Below, one piece after another: positions 61,570 to 64,000 of a stretch of DNA of 64,000 bases. Source of the DNA: Photobacterium profundum (GTDB lineage Bacteria > Pseudomonadota > Gammaproteobacteria > Enterobacterales > Vibrionaceae); assembly GCF_003026285.1 (NCBI RefSeq), contig NZ_PYOD01000001.1, positions 434,001-498,000 of the forward strand. The letters are read 5' to 3'. The notes below the pieces were generated by a model. That model saw nothing but the letters and a program-made list of their open reading frames with translations, was not told the DNA's origin and made no database searches. A program made the translations under genes and the position numbers. Position 1 is the stretch's first letter. The number at the start of each line of letters is the position of its first letter.

Positions 61570-63042
61570 TTACAAGCTCATTATTTTCTTAAACTCTTCT
61601 TCTGAATACTTTTTCTCGGTACTTTTAGTCATATCTGTCATCATCTTATAACGTGTTTCAGTCGCCATGCTTAATGTGCGTTGAAGCTGACCGTAAGAAT
61701 AATCTGATGCCATATCTAACGCTGCTTGCTTATCTGTTTTATAGAGCGTTTTCAGTGTTTTATCCATGCTATTAACTTGCTTATATAGCTTGGTTTCTTC
61801 TTTATTCCATACCTCATTTAACATAGGTAAGTACTTGTCGGGGTTCGCGGTAGCCAAAGCGGTTAGGCTGCGGAATTGCCAATAAGCAGAGTCATCAGAA
61901 TAGCTATCATCCCCTATGGTATAAGGGGTCGGATAATCTTGTAAGCTGCTATATAGCGGCACTAAAACCGATTCAGCCAATACGCCGTAACTTTGCCAGA
62001 TCAAACCTTGCAGTTCTTTAGGCATATCTTTACGTAGCTGGATAATATGGGACTCTAACTGACGTTCAACACGTATTGGACGCTCACCTTTATCGGCTAA
62101 AGCCGTACCTTCATAGGTTGCACTGAGTACTTCAGCAACATCTTTTACCGACAATTTATTATCGGGCTTCATGAACAAAGGATACTGCTGCAATCGTGTA
62201 TTCTGCTTATTGGATGCCGACAGCATATGTTGCCCTAACCATTCACGGTCAACATTATAAACATCACCAATAACTCCAAATGCTTTGGCAAAATTAAATG
62301 ACTTAGCATCAGGCTTATCTAACAGTTCGTTTGACTTAACAAAATCCAATAATCCTTTAGAATGCAGTACATCGTTAGCATTAAGATTAACCCCATGCAC
62401 TCTCAATCCATTGGCTATCATGGCATAGCTATCATCAGGTACTTTTACTGCAATCCAATGATGGCCAGAGCCGATTTCAACTAACCACGCTTCATTTACA
62501 TCGGCGATATATAGGCTATTTCCCTCACCAGCACCATATTTTTCGATATATTGACCGAGTAATTCAACCCCTTGTTTAGCAGTTTTAACTTGAGGCAATA
62601 TCAAAGTAGGAATAACGGCTTCAATGATGCCATTTTCAATCAGAGGATCAGCAGCCGCAGCTTTCTCATTCACTTCAGCACTGGTTGTCGCCGAAACTGC
62701 GACATTAAATTCATTAATACCACGTTCTTCGTAATATTTACCGTCGCTGTTTACCGTATTAGCATCCCAATCAGGAATCGCCGAATACGCATAAAACTGC
62801 GTAGGCATAGGTACAACAAGCCCATTACCTAATGCCCAGTCCCCTTCTTTATTTAACTGAGCTGGGCGGTACGCCAAGTGTTTATTCCAGTTATTAATGC
62901 CAAAATCTTCATTTCTAGCAATCATAATACTGCCATCTGAAGAGGCATTTTTACCAACGATAAGACCTGTACACGCATTAGCACTTAGACTGATTGCCGA
63001 TAAAATAGCAGCAGAAAGCAAAGTTAAAGTCATCTTCTTCAT
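61570..63042 (-). CDS. C69-family dipeptidase (PepD-like, secreted)
   Basis: A 490-residue Ntn-hydrolase. Signal peptide cleavage or autoprocessing exposes Cys in NACTGLIVGKNASSDGS (near residue 24), the catalytic nucleophile. ARNEDFGINNWNKHL and NSLYIADVNEAWLVEIGSGHHWIA are typical of C69 dipeptidases. The protein is probably periplasmic or exported and hydrolyses dipeptides of broad specificity. It converges with fusA2 and shares its terminator. Confidence 0.9.
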   Translation of the reverse strand: MKKMTLTLLSAAILSAISLSANACTGLIVGKNASSDGSIMIARNEDFGINNWNKHLAYRPAQLNKEGDWALGNGLVVPMPTQFYAYSAIPDWDANTVNSDGKYYEERGINEFNVAVSATTSAEVNEKAAAADPLIENGIIEAVIPTLILPQVKTAKQGVELLGQYIEKYGAGEGNSLYIADVNEAWLVEIGSGHHWIAVKVPDDSYAMIANGLRVHGVNLNANDVLHSKGLLDFVKSNELLDKPDAKSFNFAKAFGVIGDVYNVDREWLGQHMLSASNKQNTRLQQYPLFMKPDNKLSVKDVAEVLSATYEGTALADKGERPIRVERQLESHIIQLRKDMPKELQGLIWQSYGVLAESVLVPLYSSLQDYPTPYTIGDDSYSDDSAYWQFRSLTALATANPDKYLPMLNEVWNKEETKLYKQVNSMDKTLKTLYKTDKQAALDMASDYSYGQLQRTLSMATETRYKMMTDMTKSTEKKYSEEEFKKIMSL

Positions 63043-63297
63043 CGTATCTCTCTATTGTTTTTTATAATGGAATAATATTCACTAATCTTGCAATATTTCT
63101 AATTTGATAAATATAAACCTTATAATTATCAATTTAATAGCTTATATCACCACAAAGATGCGTTTTGTACAGATGATCACGCTAGAAGAAATTGACTAGG
63201 ATTAAATACAAATAAGGCATGATGTTTATATAACTAAACATCATGCCTCTAATATTATGATTAATTCAAACGTAAGAATGAATGCAGTACCCCAAAG

Positions 63298-64000
63298 CTA
63301 ACTTGAGTGTATAAACGTACTTTCTAATGCGTGTTTTGATGCTTCAAAAGCCTGACAAACCGTTTTAATATCCAATCCATCAAGCGAGCCTGATTTACCT
63401 GCTTTTTCAAAAAGTAAGCACTCTTGATGTAATCGAATTAAGCCCATCGTTCCTGCTGCACCTTTTAAAGTATGTGCATGATTAGAAACCTCAGCCATGT
63501 CTAAAGCTTCAACGGCTTGCTGCAGTTTACCCAAGGTTTCACTTGAAGAAGTTGCAAACAACATGATCAATTTCTGAACTTGTTCGACACCTAATACTTG
63601 TAAATCATCACCCAATACAGATTCTTTTAATACAGGAAAAACTGAGTCAGGCTCACTCTTTTCGCCATTGTTATCGTCTTGTATATCAAGCTCAATAGTA
63701 GATACATTGTCAAATGGAATATTCTCTACAACCACCCGCTTATCTCCTTTTAGAATACTGCCAATTGTTTCTATTAATTGCTTTTCAGTAACAGGTTTAG
63801 GTAAGAAGCCAGCAAAACCAGCGGTTAAATATTGCTCTACTTCCTCCCTAAATACGTGAGCTGAAAATGCAACCATTGGCGTCGGTTCTTCCCATGATTC
63901 ACCGTTAGCCTCTTCGATACGACGTAAACGATGCAATAAGGTTACACCGTCTGTATCAGGTAAATTGATATCAAGTAACGCCATATCAAATACATTCCGA
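63298..64000 (-). CDS. Hybrid sensor histidine kinase, C-terminal part (receiver + HPt), partial
   Basis: The frame continues to the window edge, so the N-terminal sensor and kinase domains lie outside. Present are the end of a receiver domain (FDMALLDINLPDTDG, with the phospho-acceptor Asp, and FLPKPVTEKQLIETI with the conserved Lys) and a C-terminal HPt domain with the phospho-His in ANHAHTLKGAAGTMGL-type sequence (seen as VSNHAHTLKGAAGTMG). This arrangement is that of TorS-, ArcB- or EvgS-type hybrid kinases. The signal sensed cannot be known from this piece. The 255 bp before it on the left hold nothing recognisable. Confidence 0.85.
   Translation of the reverse strand, partial: RNVFDMALLDINLPDTDGVTLLHRLRRIEEANGESWEEPTPMVAFSAHVFREEVEQYLTAGFAGFLPKPVTEKQLIETIGSILKGDKRVVVENIPFDNVSTIELDIQDDNNGEKSEPDSVFPVLKESVLGDDLQVLGVEQVQKLIMLFATSSSETLGKLQQAVEALDMAEVSNHAHTLKGAAGTMGLIRLHQECLLFEKAGKSGSLDGLDIKTVCQAFEASKHALESTFIHSS

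Overview
The window looks like one chromosomal segment of a marine gammaproteobacterium of the family Vibrionaceae, most likely Photobacterium or a close relative. This rests on the gene content (an FadL porin, Nrf nitrite reduction, a GH20 chitobiase, a free-standing EF-G2, TrhO, several small Vibrionaceae-type hypotheticals), the moderate AT richness, and a dispersed palindromic repeat beginning TACCCAAGTTACCTCAAG. There is no prophage, insertion sequence with a transposase, CRISPR array or rRNA operon. Most genes are ordinary chromosomal genes; the interest lies in a few gene clusters and fusions.

Layout. 1-7.1 kb: the end of an FadL-type porin, a pirin-like protein, two small hypotheticals, an acyl-CoA ligase and three small or periplasmic proteins. 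7.1-10.2 kb: a compact minus-strand operon pxpA-pxpB-pxpC plus a gamma-glutamylcyclotransferase-like gene, that is, formation and hydrolysis of 5-oxoproline. 10.4-13.1 kb: small lipoproteins, a minus-strand tRNA operon (Cys-Gly-Leu-Gly) with a decayed fifth tRNA-Gly beyond its terminator, and a lipoprotein resembling a dead 5'-nucleotidase. 13.1-24 kb: eda, kdgK, a sodium:solute symporter, RidA, D-aminoacylase and an RpiR regulator on the minus strand, facing a PLP D-amino-acid ammonia-lyase-like gene and a GH20 beta-N-acetylhexosaminidase on the plus strand. 24-27.6 kb: a small membrane protein, an Asn-rich surface-antigen-like protein, cyclophilin, a MerR regulator and a DMT exporter. 27.7-36.6 kb: the nrf locus for periplasmic nitrite ammonification, with nrfA divergent from nrfBCD, heme-lyase genes nrfE-dsbE-nrfF, and a TPR nrfG-like gene further on. 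36.7-40.5 kb: MOSC protein, glutaredoxin, and the three genes of the AmmeMemoRadiSam set. 40.7-50.9 kb: hypotheticals, a 250-bp palindromic repeat element, AlkB-like dioxygenase, methylcitrate synthase, two nuclease-like genes, a MobB-zinc ribbon-NUDIX fusion, and a multidomain lysozyme-inhibitor-like protein. 51-58 kb: LysR regulator, TrhO, a three-rhodanese protein, aldo/keto reductase, XRE-type regulator, M15 peptidase. 57.5-64 kb: S4 RNA-binding protein, RIO kinase, EF-G2, C69 dipeptidase and the end of a hybrid sensor kinase.

How genes work together. The strongest system-level reading is that 13.1-24 kb encodes use of oxidised chitin ends. GH20 would release N-acetylglucosaminate, the symporter would import it, the D-aminoacylase would deacetylate it to D-glucosaminate (a D-amino acid with a 3-hydroxyl), the PLP lyase plus RidA would convert it to 2-keto-3-deoxygluconate, and KdgK and Eda would finish to pyruvate and glyceraldehyde-3-phosphate. 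A 17-bp near-palindrome occurs exactly in the RpiR/lyase intergenic region and again, reverse-complemented, upstream of the GH20 gene, which ties the two transcription units to a likely common regulator. The substrate is an inference; the enzyme families and the repeated operator are read directly.
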